Part shown: piece after piece, positions 26,661-36,445 of the stretch
How the letters are laid out: every line of letters starts with the position of its first letter
How positions within the stretch are numbered: position 1 is the stretch's first letter
Assembly: GCF_040712075.1 (NCBI RefSeq)
Contig: NZ_JBFCVL010000007.1
Span: 186,001-250,000, forward strand
Origin: Fodinicurvata sp. EGI_FJ10296
GTDB lineage: Bacteria > Pseudomonadota > Alphaproteobacteria > DSM-16000 > Inquilinaceae
Direction: 5' to 3'
Length of the DNA stretch: 64,000 nt
Made by a program: the position numbers and the translations under genes
Notes under the pieces: generated by a model
The model's database searches: none
What the model saw: the letters and a program-made list of their open reading frames with translations, nothing else
What the model was told of the DNA's origin: nothing

Positions 26661-27551
26661 ATGAGTAAAATCGGAATAGCCGGCGCCGGCCGTATGGGCA
26701 CCGCGATGGCACAGCGATTGATGGACCAGGGCTATGAGGTCGCCGTTTGGAACCGAACGCGCGACAAGCTCGACCCGTTGGTCGACGCTGGCGCCGAAGC
26801 CGTGGACACGCCCGCCCAACTGGCCGCGAAGGCCGACATCGTCCTCTCATGCCTGACAAATGCCGGCGCCGTGGATATCGTCTATCGCGGCACCGACGGC
26901 CTTCTGGCCGGTGCCGCCGGCGGCACGGTCTTTGTCGAGATGAGCACGGTGCAGCCCGACATTCAGCGGACACTGGCAAACGACGTCCGAACGTCCGGCG
27001 GCATCTTCGTGGAATGTCCGGTCGGCGGCACGACCGGCCCCGCCAGGCAAGGCAAGCTGCTGGGCTTCGTCGGCGGCGACGAGGCGGATATCGCCCGCGC
27101 CAAGCCGGTGCTCGAAGCCCTGTGCCGGCGGATCGAGCATGTTGGGCCGGTGGGCAACGGCGCCAGCGTCAAACTGGCGATCAATCTGCCGCTGATCGTC
27201 TTCTGGCAGGCCTTCGGCGAGGCGCTTTCGCTGTGCCGCGATGTCGGCCTCGCACCGGACAGGACAGCCGACCTATTTGCCGATAGTTCCGGCGGCCCCA
27301 ATGTGCTCAAAAACAGGGCCGCGGCCGTCGCTTCGGCGCTCGGTGGCGATCGGGTGCCCGGCACCTTCGATATTGATTCAATGCGCAAGGATCTCCGCAC
27401 CATGCTCGCCGAGGCAGGCGATATGGGCGTCGACCTGCCGATCACGGCGCAAACCCTCGCCTGCTACGACGAGACGGCAGCAGCGGGTCTGGGCACCTGC
27501 GACGGCGCCAACGAGGCAGCATACTGGCGGACACGTCCGAAACGCGGTTGA
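26661..27551 (+). CDS. NAD(P)-dependent oxidoreductase, 3-hydroxyisobutyrate dehydrogenase family
   Basis: A 296-residue beta-hydroxyacid dehydrogenase. The Rossmann motif GIAGAGRMGTAMAQRLMDQG begins at residue 4, VAVWNRTRDK ends the second strand (Arg suggests NADP preference), the substrate-binding motif appears as VECPVGGTTGPARQGKL, and the catalytic Lys lies in NGASVKLAINLPLIVFWQAFGEAL. The C-terminal domain (RKDLRTMLAEAGDMGVDLPI) is typical, with the K-D-L signature. It is transcribed divergently from the ABC operon, so it may belong to the same catabolic pathway. Confidence 0.92.
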   Translation: MSKIGIAGAGRMGTAMAQRLMDQGYEVAVWNRTRDKLDPLVDAGAEAVDTPAQLAAKADIVLSCLTNAGAVDIVYRGTDGLLAGAAGGTVFVEMSTVQPDIQRTLANDVRTSGGIFVECPVGGTTGPARQGKLLGFVGGDEADIARAKPVLEALCRRIEHVGPVGNGASVKLAINLPLIVFWQAFGEALSLCRDVGLAPDRTADLFADSSGGPNVLKNRAAAVASALGGDRVPGTFDIDSMRKDLRTMLAEAGDMGVDLPITAQTLACYDETAAAGLGTCDGANEAAYWRTRPKRG

Positions 27552-27573
27552 GCCCGAAGGCAGCCTGGCGGCA

Positions 27574-30500
27574 TCAGCCGGTAGCGCCACCGTTCGGCGC
27601 CCGGCTGAGAGCCGTGCGCAACCGCCGCGCCAGCTCGGCGCGCCGGTAGGGTTTATGCAGTAGCTCTACGCCCGGCTCCAGGCTTCCATTCAACGACATC
27701 GCCGTATCCGTGTAGCCCGAGGTATAGAGGACCTTCAGTTCGGGACGCAGCACCGCCGCCCGTTTGGCAAGCTCCGGACCGTTCATGCCGCCCGGCATGA
27801 CGACATCGGTAAACAGCAGGTCGACCGGTGCATCGCCATTCAGGATATCCAGCGCCGCCGGACCGCTCGGTGCCGCAACCACCCGGTAGCCCAGCGATTC
27901 CAGCTGAATATGGACGTGGTCGCGGACCAGGTCATCGTCCTCGACCAGCAGCACGGTCTCACTGCCACCGGGTTTCTCTTCTGCCGCCACCCCAGACGCC
28001 GGTTCGGCGCTCACGCAATCGTCCGCGCGCGGGAGATACAGCGTCACGGTGGTGCCTTGCCCGACCTCGGAATAAACACGGATATGGCCGCGTGACTGCT
28101 TGACGAAGCCATAGACCATGCTCAGCCCAAGCCCGCTTCCGCGTCCGACTTCCTTGGTCGTAAAGAACGGATCGAAGACTTTTTCAAGGACCGCATCGGG
28201 AATGCCCACACCGGTATCGGACACCGAGACGGCAACGTAATGCCCGGCATCGATATCGCCATGACGGCTGGCATAGGCTTCATCGAGTTCCGCATCCCGC
28301 GTTTCGATGATCAGATGCCCGCCGCCGGGCATGGCGTCGCGCGCATTGAGGCACAGGTTGAGGACCGCCGCCTCAAGCCGTGCCTCGTCGATCAGCGCGC
28401 GGCCGATGTCCCTGGCAAACCGGAAATCGATGGCGATATCTTCACTGAGCGTTCGGCCCAGCAGCGTTTCCATGCCCGAAAGCAGCGCATTCACGTCGAT
28501 GATCGCCGGCTCCAATGCCTGACGCCGCGAGAAAGCCAGCAACCGCTGCGTCAACGCAGCGCCGCGTTCCGCCGCCGACCGCGTCGCGTCGACAACCCGC
28601 CAGAGACGCGCATCTTCCGTCGCACGATCTGCCAGAATCTCGATATTGCCGAGGATGACGGTAAGGAGATTGTTGAAGTCATGCGCCACACCCCCCGTGA
28701 GTTGTCCCACGGCTTCCAGTCGCTGGGACTGGCGGAGTTGCTCCTCCATCGCGTGTCGATCGGTGACGTCGGTACTTATAAGAAGAATGGACTCAGGCTC
28801 GCCGTCGCCGTCCCGCACCAGACTGGCATGCCCTTCGACCACCCGGTCGTGCCCACCCGGGCCGCCGTCCAGCACAAAGGTGCCCCGCCACTCTCCATCA
28901 GCCAGCAAGGCCGCCGTCGACTGCTCCAGCATCGCTTCGACGCCGCCGACGAGACCGTCGAACGGCTGACCGAGCGCCGCCTGCCTGTCAATCCCGTACA
29001 GGCGCTCGGCCCCCTTGTTCCAATAGGTCACAACCCGGTCAAGGTCACGGACGACGATGGCGTCCTGCGCCTTGTCCAGAAGCGACGCCTGTTCGCGAAT
29101 TCGGGCATCGGCCTCCCGGCGCTCCAGTTCCGCCGCCGCGCGGGCGGCGAAGATGCGCATGGTCGAAGCCACCAGATCCGGCTGAGCGATCGGCTCGCGG
29201 AACACCGCGAAAAGAATGCCCAGCGGCTGGCCCGCCGCGCTGTCGAGCCGATAGCCGGCATAGCCATCGGCCCCGAACACCGGCAGCAGGTCCGCTTCCG
29301 GAAAGCGCGACAGAACACCACTGCGGATCAGGGTGACATGGTCAGCCGTGACCGCGTCGCAAGGCGAGCCGACGACAGAATACGTGAACGCCTCGGCCGG
29401 CGCCCCGTCAATCATCGCGCCAAGCACTTCCGCCATGCCCTCGTCGCCCGGCAGAAGCCGCGCGACGAAACCGCTCGCCGCACCCAAGGCCTCGGCAAGG
29501 CTGCCAGCCATCCTCTGGAAGAAGGTGCGATCGGCACTGGACGATACGCTGGCCGCCATGGTCTCGACGGCCGACTGAATGCGCGCCCGCTCCAGCCGGG
29601 CGCGTTGCGAGACGATACCGAACGACAGATTGTCTGCGAGGGTGCGCAACAGCCGTATCTCGTCGGCTATGAATTCCTGCGCCTGACCGTTTATAACGAT
29701 CAGGACGCCGATTGGCCGCTGACCGTCGCTCAGTGGCAGAATGATGCCGCTGCGCAATCCGAGCGCGGTCGCCAGCGCCGCCGTCGGCACCGTGGAATCG
29801 GTCGTGACATCGCTCACGACCTGCACCTCGCCGAAGCGGATGGCGCGTCCGACCGGGCCGTCCCCTGACGGCGTCCCGGCTGCATGGCTGAGCGACAACC
29901 GCCGCAGATATCCGGCATCGGCACCGGCGATCACCGCCGGCACGACCGAACTGGCCGCATCCTCGCGTGCGAACGCCACGCACACGGTACGATAGCCGCC
30001 AGCTTCCACGGCGGTCTCGCAGACCCGTTGCAACAAGGCAGATTCGGTCTCCGCCCGGATCAGGGCCTCGCTGCATACCGTCAGCATCCTGAGCGCACGG
30101 TTCGAACGGGCCAGCGCCAGTTCGGCTTCCTTGCGCCTCGTCAGGTCGGTCATGCCGCCGACGATCCGAACGACCGTGCCAGCGGTGTCCTTCATGACGA
30201 AGCCGCGATCCATTACATAGGCATAACTGCCGTCGCTACGGCGGAGCCTGTATTCATCCCCCCAGTGCTCGCGGCCCTGTGTAACGGTTTCGCGGAAGCC
30301 GTCCTGCACCCGGAACAGATCTTCGGGATGAATCATCGACCGCCAGCCATCGACAGATGCCGGCATCTCGTTCTGGCGGTATCCCAGCAGTGACGACGAT
30401 CCATCGCTCCACCACACCGAATGGTTCACGATGTCCCATTCCCAGACCAGGTCGGCGGTCGCCCGGGCGATATTGCGCAGCCGGTCGCGGCTTTCGCGCA

Positions 30501-31353
30501 CCGCACGCTCGCCGGCCTTGATCTCGGTGATATCCTGAACGGCGCCTTCAACAGCCGTGATCGACCCGTCGGCATCATAGCGCGCCTGCCCGATGCAACG
30601 CACCGTAAGTGCCCCACCCGTGGCGGTTGCAACGTCCAGTTCGCGGTCGAAAGCGACGCCCCGGGCGGCGCAACGGCGCAGGTCCTCGTCAAAGACCGTC
30701 TGCTGTTCGGGCGACAAGAGGGTCAGACAATCACCCCGGGTCGGCCTCAACGCTGGCGGAAAACCGAGCAGCCGGCAGGTCTCGCCAGACCAGGCGATGG
30801 TGTCGGTTTCGATGTCGTGCGCCCAGCCGCCGATCCGCGCCACCTGCCCCGCGATCGACGCCAGGGCCGAACTCTGCCGCAGGGCATCGTCGGCGTGGCG
30901 GCGGCCAACCGTCTCCTGGTAATCGGGGTCGGCGAGATACTGCTCCGTCACGTCCGTGACCAGCACGATGCGCGCTGCCCGGCCTTCTGCCGTGATCGCA
31001 TGAGAGGTTATCTCGACGACCCGTATCCGCCCGTCGCGCCCGCAATGGCGCCAAAGCCCCGACTTTTCCGTCTGATCCGGGGCCCCCGCAACGCTGCGCA
31101 ACAGCGCCTCGTGGTCTTCGGGCAACCGAATATCCAACAATGTCATATCCAGGAATTCTTCCCGGCTATAGCCATAGCGTGACACTGCTGCCGGATTGAC
31201 GTCGAGAAAGCGTAGCGTTTCGACGTCATAGATCCACATCGGCTCGGCATAGCGCATGAAAAGGCGCCGGAACGGCCGATCATCCTCGCCTTCTTTCCGC
31301 ACCGGAGGAGCATTGTTTCCACCGACCGGACCGCCGGTCGGACGATCTGTCAT
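27574..31353 (-). CDS. Hybrid sensor histidine kinase with multiple PAS and GAF domains and a C-terminal receiver
   Basis: A 1259-residue cytoplasmic kinase without membrane segments. Domains in order: PAS (about 25-145, YDVETLRFLDVNPAAVSRYGY), PAS (about 165-285, ending DITEIK), PAS/PAC (about 290-415, DGWRSMIHPEDLFRV), GAF (about 420-590), a second GAF-like region (about 600-760), PAS (about 765-880, IVVRDLDRVVTYWNKGAERLYG), then the kinase with phospho-acceptor His at 891 (HDFNNLL), N-box LNARDAMPGGG, G boxes SDTGVGIP and GSGLGLSMV, and a receiver with Asp1183 (FTDVVMPGG) and Lys1234 (HKPY). Its start overlaps the stop of the response regulator upstream (ATGA). Signals are presumably cytoplasmic (redox, light or small molecules); none of the PAS cores shows an obvious flavin-Cys motif. 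Confidence 0.93.
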   Translation of the reverse strand: MTDRPTGGPVGGNNAPPVRKEGEDDRPFRRLFMRYAEPMWIYDVETLRFLDVNPAAVSRYGYSREEFLDMTLLDIRLPEDHEALLRSVAGAPDQTEKSGLWRHCGRDGRIRVVEITSHAITAEGRAARIVLVTDVTEQYLADPDYQETVGRRHADDALRQSSALASIAGQVARIGGWAHDIETDTIAWSGETCRLLGFPPALRPTRGDCLTLLSPEQQTVFDEDLRRCAARGVAFDRELDVATATGGALTVRCIGQARYDADGSITAVEGAVQDITEIKAGERAVRESRDRLRNIARATADLVWEWDIVNHSVWWSDGSSSLLGYRQNEMPASVDGWRSMIHPEDLFRVQDGFRETVTQGREHWGDEYRLRRSDGSYAYVMDRGFVMKDTAGTVVRIVGGMTDLTRRKEAELALARSNRALRMLTVCSEALIRAETESALLQRVCETAVEAGGYRTVCVAFAREDAASSVVPAVIAGADAGYLRRLSLSHAAGTPSGDGPVGRAIRFGEVQVVSDVTTDSTVPTAALATALGLRSGIILPLSDGQRPIGVLIVINGQAQEFIADEIRLLRTLADNLSFGIVSQRARLERARIQSAVETMAASVSSSADRTFFQRMAGSLAEALGAASGFVARLLPGDEGMAEVLGAMIDGAPAEAFTYSVVGSPCDAVTADHVTLIRSGVLSRFPEADLLPVFGADGYAGYRLDSAAGQPLGILFAVFREPIAQPDLVASTMRIFAARAAAELERREADARIREQASLLDKAQDAIVVRDLDRVVTYWNKGAERLYGIDRQAALGQPFDGLVGGVEAMLEQSTAALLADGEWRGTFVLDGGPGGHDRVVEGHASLVRDGDGEPESILLISTDVTDRHAMEEQLRQSQRLEAVGQLTGGVAHDFNNLLTVILGNIEILADRATEDARLWRVVDATRSAAERGAALTQRLLAFSRRQALEPAIIDVNALLSGMETLLGRTLSEDIAIDFRFARDIGRALIDEARLEAAVLNLCLNARDAMPGGGHLIIETRDAELDEAYASRHGDIDAGHYVAVSVSDTGVGIPDAVLEKVFDPFFTTKEVGRGSGLGLSMVYGFVKQSRGHIRVYSEVGQGTTVTLYLPRADDCVSAEPASGVAAEEKPGGSETVLLVEDDDLVRDHVHIQLESLGYRVVAAPSGPAALDILNGDAPVDLLFTDVVMPGGMNGPELAKRAAVLRPELKVLYTSGYTDTAMSLNGSLEPGVELLHKPYRRAELARRLRTALSRAPNGGATG

Positions 31354-31808
31354 GAAGTATTATCCACAGCACCGCCGGAAAGGGCGACGCCTGCCCGCGC
31401 CAGCAGGGCTTCGCTGATCTTTGCGAGCAGGGCGGGACCGGTGAACGGCTTTCTGATCGTCTCCGTCGCGCCAAGTTGCGCGACCATGCGCAGATAATCC
31501 GGACGCTGTCGACGCAATGGTTCCGATCCGGTGCGGGGCTGTTCGCGGAATGACGAAATGGGGCCGCCGGTCATGGCGACGATGACGACGGCCGGATCCA
31601 TCTGACGCAAGCGGCGAATTGTTTCCACGCCCTCGATTCCCGGCATGATGATATCGGTGACCACCGCATCATAAGTGCCGCTGTCGAAGGCCTTGAGCCC
31701 GGCGCCGCCATCGGCGACGGCAGCCACCGTGTGACCGCCCAGTTCAAGTTGCATGGCCACGGTCGCGCGCACCAGCGCGTCATCATCGATCAATAGCACA
31801 GAAGCCAT
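31350..31808 (-). CDS. Stand-alone response regulator receiver protein
   Basis: A 152-residue single-domain response regulator with no output domain. The acidic pocket is Asp8-Asp10 (LLIDDDALVR), the phosphorylation site Asp52 in VVTDIIMPG, then the Thr in VAMTGG and Lys in IRKPF. An insertion of about 25 residues between beta4 and alpha4-beta5 (SSFREQPRTGSEPLRRQRP) is longer than in CheY. Start at the ATG ending at 31808, directly before the fold. Stop overlaps the hybrid-kinase start, so the two are made together; it is the likely phosphotransfer partner of that kinase or of another protein. Confidence 0.9.
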   Translation of the reverse strand: MASVLLIDDDALVRATVAMQLELGGHTVAAVADGGAGLKAFDSGTYDAVVTDIIMPGIEGVETIRRLRQMDPAVVIVAMTGGPISSFREQPRTGSEPLRRQRPDYLRMVAQLGATETIRKPFTGPALLAKISEALLARAGVALSGGAVDNTS

Positions 31809-31939
31809 CGCTGAGCGCCTTTCCGCGGTTCGAACTGATGATGCTGCCGACAGGATGAGCCGCCGGCCCAAGCTTGTTTTCCTTTTGCACTATATGAGTA
31901 TTCCCCACAACCGGAGCCTCATGCAAGCCGGCCGCATGG

Positions 31940-33142
31940 CTAAGCCCGCCCGGTGGAGACCGATTCCGCCGGCCGCGTTTCGGGCAGCATCTGCGCGATC
32001 AGGACGATGACCACTGCCATGGCTGCCATGATGAGAAACAGACCCGCGAAGCCGCCCCACTGGTACTGGATTGCGATCAGCGGTACCGCCAGGGCGCCGA
32101 CCCCGAACACGAGCAGGTACTGAAAGCCGTAGACCCGCGCCCTGATCACGTCGGGCGTATAACGGGCAATCAGGATCGAGCCCACCGGCACCTGACCAAA
32201 CACCATGATCATCAGGACAAGGACGGCTGCGAGCAGCGACCAGTTCATCGCGAAGGCGGCGGCGGCGAACGCCACGACCTGCCCCAATGCCAGAAAGGTC
32301 AGCAGTCCGCGGACGGCGTACCGGTCCAGCGCGCGGCCGACGGCGATCTGGGTGAAGGCGGCAATGGCGTAGACAGCAGAGGCAGCAAAGCCGATACCGG
32401 TGGCCGTAATCGTTATGCCGACCAGCCGCTCCTCCAGCACCTTGGGCATGGCAATCGTCACGGCATTGAAGATGATTGCGCTTACGACCGTGATGGCGGC
32501 GACGACCGCCAGCACCCGCTGCCATCCGTCGCGCATGCGGGCACCATCCCGGTGCGGACCGGGGCCGGTCGGTGTTGACGTCCGGCCGGCGCCCACTGTC
32601 CAGAGAAACGCAAGGCCGGTCGCTGCCGCCAGCAAGCCGGGAAGGACGAACGCGCTACGCCAGCCGAAGCTGTCGACAAACAGCCCCGTCACCACTGCGG
32701 CGCCGGCAACGCCCATATTGCCCCATACGCCGTTCACGCCGATGCGCCGCCCCAACGAGCCCGACGCGCCTTCGGCGATCATGGCGATACCCACGGGGTG
32801 ATAAATTGCAGCAAAACAGCCGAGAAGAGTCAGAGCGACCCCCAGTTCCACTGGCGTGCGCGCCAGGCCGACAAGGACGCTGGCCGCCCCAAGGCCGACG
32901 AAGAAGACCGTGATCATCCCTTCGCGGCTCCATCGATCGCCCAGCCAGCCCGCCGGAATCGCTCCCAGGCCAAACGCGATGAAACCCGGCGTCGATAGTG
33001 CCATCAGGCCGCCGTATCCAAGATCGAACTCGCGTTCCATGGCGATGACGGCTGTGGCGTAGATCAGCATGAACCAGTGATCGTAGGCATGCCCGACATT
33101 CAGAAACAGAATGCGCCGCCGTTCGATATTGCCGTTCGCCAT
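31940..33142 (-). CDS. MFS transporter
   Basis: A 400-residue carrier with 12 predicted helices. The loop 2-3 motif is GWLGDRWSREGMITV (a form of the MFS A motif GxxxDRxGRR), and ALTLLGCFAAIYHPVGIAMIAE resembles the FHPVG segment of fosmidomycin-resistance-like exporters. A central hydrophilic loop (GAGRTSTPTGPGPHRDGARMRDG) separates the two six-helix halves. Substrate unknown. It lies 49 bases downstream of another MFS gene on the same strand and is probably co-transcribed with it. Confidence 0.88.
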   Translation of the reverse strand: MANGNIERRRILFLNVGHAYDHWFMLIYATAVIAMEREFDLGYGGLMALSTPGFIAFGLGAIPAGWLGDRWSREGMITVFFVGLGAASVLVGLARTPVELGVALTLLGCFAAIYHPVGIAMIAEGASGSLGRRIGVNGVWGNMGVAGAAVVTGLFVDSFGWRSAFVLPGLLAAATGLAFLWTVGAGRTSTPTGPGPHRDGARMRDGWQRVLAVVAAITVVSAIIFNAVTIAMPKVLEERLVGITITATGIGFAASAVYAIAAFTQIAVGRALDRYAVRGLLTFLALGQVVAFAAAAFAMNWSLLAAVLVLMIMVFGQVPVGSILIARYTPDVIRARVYGFQYLLVFGVGALAVPLIAIQYQWGGFAGLFLIMAAMAVVIVLIAQMLPETRPAESVSTGRA

Positions 33143-33191
33143 TCAAGGCTCCCCTATCCCGTCCAGCCTGTGTGGGCCGTTCGTGCTGCCA

Positions 33192-34712
33192 TCAGATCGT
33201 TCGCCGGGGGATGGTCCAGGCCAGCACGCAGGCGACGGCCGACATCGCGGCTATGGTCATGTAAACCGCCGAAAAGCCGGTCGCGACATCCGCCCGGATC
33301 GCGGCGATGTCGCCCGCGTTCAGCTGATCCACGATTGCCGCATCGCCCTGCAGAATCGCCTGCAGGGGACCGCCCATATCAGCCCCCGTCATCGCCACCA
33401 CGGCGAACAGGACCGCGCTGACCAGCGCCGTCCCGAAGGCGGCACCGAGCGAGCGGGACAACTGGACCGTGGCCGATACGGTGCCCAGCAGCTTACCCCC
33501 GACCTCCGTCGTGACGGTAACATGGACGACGCCCATGACCGTGCCGAGAAAGAGCGCAGCCGCCCCGATGTAAATCGAGAACTGCAGCGTGGTCAAAGAA
33601 CCGGCGATCAGCGCCAGTAACGCCAGCATGACGCTGAAGACCGAGAGCCCGACCGATGGAAAGATCGTCAGCCGGCCGGTCCGGGATACGATCTGGCCGG
33701 TGATCAGTGCCCCAACGCCGATGGCCCACACCATCGGCAGCATATAGAGTCCTGTTTCGGCGGCCGAGGCGCCCCGGACGACGCGAAAATACAGCGGCAG
33801 AAAGGTGATGAGCGAGACGATGATGCCGCCGTGACAGATCACCAGCAAATCGCTGCGCCATATGGTCGGGTTGCGCATGATCGGGATCGGAAACAGCGGG
33901 CTCAGCGCCCGTTTCTCGCGCCAATAGAGCAGCAACAGGGTAACGACGACCGTCACGGCCAGCGCAGCGATCAGATAGGGGTCCATATCCTCACGCCGGC
34001 GCGATTGCTCCACGAGTACGAGCAGCGCCCAGACGAAGCCGGTAAAAAAGATGAGCCCTCCCCAATCGAAGCGAAACGCCTCTCGGGGGCCGCGCCGGCC
34101 GGGCAGTTTCATAACCAGGAAGATGGCCAGCAGGCCCAGCGGTATGTTGACCAGAAAGATCGAGCGCCAGCCCAGGAATTCGGTCAGCACGCCGCCCAGC
34201 ACGGGGCCGAGCGTGCTTGCCACCATGGCGACCGCCGATACGTATCCCTGATACTGGGCCCGTTCCCGCGGCTGCACGGATTGTCCGATGAGCGCCTGTG
34301 ACAGGCTCATCAGCCCGCCGCCGCCCAGCCCCTGCAGGACGCGCGCGGCAATCAGCATTTCAAGCGAGACAGAAACCGCGCAAAGCAGGCTGCCCGCAAT
34401 GGAAACGATCAATGCCACGATCATCAGCCGCCGGCGGCCGAACGCATCTCCCAGCCGGCCGTACACCGGTGCGGCGATCGCCATCGAAATCAGATACGCG
34501 ACGACGACCCAGGCGATCTGCTCGACATTGCCCAGTGACGCCGCCATGGCCGGCAATGCTGTCGCTACGATCGTCTGATCGACCATGGCGAGGAACATCG
34601 GCACCATGATCGACGGAAACAGCGTCATGAACGATACCGCCGGTATCGCCGAAGCGCTGCCGACGCTCCCGGCAGCAACCGGATTTTCGGTCTTTTCGGT
34701 TTCGTTCGACAC
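33192..34712 (-). CDS. DHA2-family MFS drug:H+ antiporter (EmrB/QacA type)
   Basis: A 506-residue carrier with 14 predicted helices. Family motifs: FPSIMVPMFLAMVDQTIVATALPAM in helix 1 (motif D1, LDxTIVNVALP), GRLGDAFGRRRLMI (motif A) and the antiporter motif C region VASTLGPVLGGVLTEFLGWR. Proton-driven export of amphipathic compounds is the known role of the group. I start it at the GTG ending at 34712 (VSNETEKTEN), which places about 35 polar residues before helix 1; the frame stays open for 79 more codons upstream, but that stretch is Arg/Ser-rich and looks non-coding. Confidence 0.88.
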   Translation of the reverse strand: MSNETEKTENPVAAGSVGSASAIPAVSFMTLFPSIMVPMFLAMVDQTIVATALPAMAASLGNVEQIAWVVVAYLISMAIAAPVYGRLGDAFGRRRLMIVALIVSIAGSLLCAVSVSLEMLIAARVLQGLGGGGLMSLSQALIGQSVQPRERAQYQGYVSAVAMVASTLGPVLGGVLTEFLGWRSIFLVNIPLGLLAIFLVMKLPGRRGPREAFRFDWGGLIFFTGFVWALLVLVEQSRRREDMDPYLIAALAVTVVVTLLLLYWREKRALSPLFPIPIMRNPTIWRSDLLVICHGGIIVSLITFLPLYFRVVRGASAAETGLYMLPMVWAIGVGALITGQIVSRTGRLTIFPSVGLSVFSVMLALLALIAGSLTTLQFSIYIGAAALFLGTVMGVVHVTVTTEVGGKLLGTVSATVQLSRSLGAAFGTALVSAVLFAVVAMTGADMGGPLQAILQGDAAIVDQLNAGDIAAIRADVATGFSAVYMTIAAMSAVACVLAWTIPRRTI

Positions 34713-34970
34713 CAGGCGTTCCGACCTTCGGGTTGTTCTTGCGTAAACCGCATCGGCCCGGGCGCATCGGCTCGGGCGACGTGAATTCCGGAAGATTCGT
34801 TTCGACAGCATACTCTTTATCTGGCGGGCGTCCATAGACCCCGGCCTGACGGCCTGGGCACAGGATCGAGCCTTCGCCAGGCCCTTTTTCGTTGCACGCC
34901 CGGCGAGGCTCGACGCATCATCCCGGCTGGCGTTGCGGCACATTTCCACCGGCGGAGGCGGCGAGAGCAG

Positions 34971-35360
34971 TTGAGGTCCCAGTCATCCTTCGTCATCGCC
35001 ATGATGGCCGGCATCGCGGCGCTGATCAGCGCCTGCACCGGACCCTCAGTCGATGCATTGCGCGAGCAGGACGACGCCGTCGGTTTTTTCGGCCGCGAAT
35101 CCGCCGAAGAAGTTGCGTCCTGCCTGTCGGAGCAACTGGAGGCGGTCAAAGCGTTCGGGTCGGTGATCGTGGTCGAGCGTCACTATGACGACCGGATCAC
35201 GATTTACGAGACGCTGCCCAATACTGCCATGTCAGTCTTCGACATCCATGGCGGGCAATGGCGCACCAGAGTCGACGTCGCCGTCCGCCGACACCTCTAT
35301 CGCGGAAACATGAAACCTTTGTACCAGGAAATCACCCGTGATTGCCTGAGCCCCGCCTGA
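34971..35360 (+). CDS. Small putative lipoprotein of unknown function
   Basis: A 129-residue protein with a lipoprotein-type signal (MRSQSSFVIAMMAGIAALISAC) whose lipobox ISAC is at residues 19-22, so probably anchored in the membrane facing the periplasm. The start would be TTG at 34971; the ATG at 35001 leaves a signal without positive charge. The mature part has two Cys residues (VASCLSEQL and RDCLSPA) that could pair, and a beta-rich centre (VIVVERHYDDRITIYETLPN). I do not recognise the family. It precedes the partner-switching genes by 106 bases and may or may not belong with them. Confidence 0.65.
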   Translation: MRSQSSFVIAMMAGIAALISACTGPSVDALREQDDAVGFFGRESAEEVASCLSEQLEAVKAFGSVIVVERHYDDRITIYETLPNTAMSVFDIHGGQWRTRVDVAVRRHLYRGNMKPLYQEITRDCLSPA

Positions 35361-35466
35361 CACAGCATCGACGATGCCGGAAAATGCCGTTCCATAACCA
35401 ATTTTCTTAAACATTTGTCGGCCACTCTTATAGGGTGCTGATGATCCTGATTGCCGAGTGGCGCCA

Positions 35467-35907
35467 ATGACCGACGGGCTCACCTTGACCCTGAAGAACT
35501 CGCTGGACGAGATTCCAAAGCTGGCCGACGCGATCGAGGTCTTCGCGGAGGAAAACGACGTGCCCATGGCAACCTGCCTGCACGTCACACTCGCGCTGGA
35601 CGAACTCGTCACCAACGTCATCTCCTATGGCTATGACGGCGGCGCAAAGGGCGACCGGGATATCGTCGTCGAACTTGGGGTGAAGGATGGCGAACTGACG
35701 GTGGCACTGGAAGACGATGGATGTGCTTTCGACCCCACGTCGATGCCGCCACCCGATATTGACGCCGATCTCGAAGACCGGGCAATCGGCGGTCTCGGCA
35801 TACACTTCGTCAGGAACTTCATGGACTCGGTCGATTACAATCGGACGAACGGATACAATCGGTTGATGATGCGCAAATCACTGAACAACCAGCAGGATTC
35901 GGCATGA
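35467..35907 (+). CDS. Serine-protein kinase / anti-sigma factor, RsbW-like (HATPase_c)
   Basis: A 146-residue GHKL ATPase of the RsbW/SpoIIAB class, which sequesters a target (classically a sigma factor) and phosphorylates an STAS antagonist. The N-box is in HVTLALDELVTNVISYGYD, the G1 box is DDGCAFDP, and GGLGIHFVRNFMDSVDY is the G2/lid region. Start at the ATG at 35467; a GTG nine bases upstream is possible. Followed by the STAS gene and the SpoIIE phosphatase, completing a partner-switching module. No sigma factor gene is in the neighbourhood, so the target is unknown. Confidence 0.9.
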   Translation: MTDGLTLTLKNSLDEIPKLADAIEVFAEENDVPMATCLHVTLALDELVTNVISYGYDGGAKGDRDIVVELGVKDGELTVALEDDGCAFDPTSMPPPDIDADLEDRAIGGLGIHFVRNFMDSVDYNRTNGYNRLMMRKSLNNQQDSA

Positions 35908-36021
35908 ACAGCACGCCGGTTTCCATCGCGGCGAGACGAACTCCCACGAGGCACCGATTTACTTCCCATACACCCGCCAACCATGCCCTCCTCCCAACCA
36001 GGCCCGCAAGGTAAGCTAATT

Positions 36022-36360
36022 ATGGACATCACCGAACATCAGCTCGGCACCGGCGTCGTATTGGAGCCGCAAGGCCGGATCGACAGCAGCACCTCAAAAT
36101 CTTTCGAGGAGCGCCTGATGCAAGCGCTCGACCGTGGGCCGACGGCGGTCATCGTCGATCTGTCCAATGTCGAGTACGTCAGCAGCGCCGGCCTGAGGGT
36201 GCTTCTTGTCGCCGCAAAGAAGATAAAATCCGCTGGAAACCAATTGATCTTGTGCGGCTTGTCGTCCCATATTCGCGAAGTCTTCGACATAAGCGGCTTT
36301 TCCGCAATTTTCGTTATCGTTGGCGGACTTGACGATGCGAAGCAGAAAGCCGGCCTCTGA
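36022..36360 (+). CDS. STAS-domain anti-sigma factor antagonist, RsbV-like
   Basis: A 112-residue single STAS domain. The phosphorylatable serine is Ser54 or Ser55 in NVEYVSSAGLRVLL, preceded by AVIVDLSN. In the known switch, the unphosphorylated antagonist binds the RsbW-like kinase and frees its target; phosphorylation reverses this and a PP2C phosphatase resets it. The start at 36022 places the first strand at residue 10; upstream in-frame codons look like intergenic sequence. It lies between its presumed kinase (114 bases upstream) and phosphatase (85 bases downstream). Confidence 0.92.
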   Translation: MDITEHQLGTGVVLEPQGRIDSSTSKSFEERLMQALDRGPTAVIVDLSNVEYVSSAGLRVLLVAAKKIKSAGNQLILCGLSSHIREVFDISGFSAIFVIVGGLDDAKQKAGL

Positions 36361-36445
36361 CGGCCCTTGCTTCCCGCCACCGACCCCGCGGCTGCCGGTC
36401 CACCGACCTGGCTGGACCCAACGATAATGGCCGAAGGATAATCCG

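Noticed and set aside
28240-29868. 542-residue plus-strand frame over the hybrid kinase gene
   Set aside because: Antisense shadow; the opposite strand carries PAS, GAF and kinase motifs in order.
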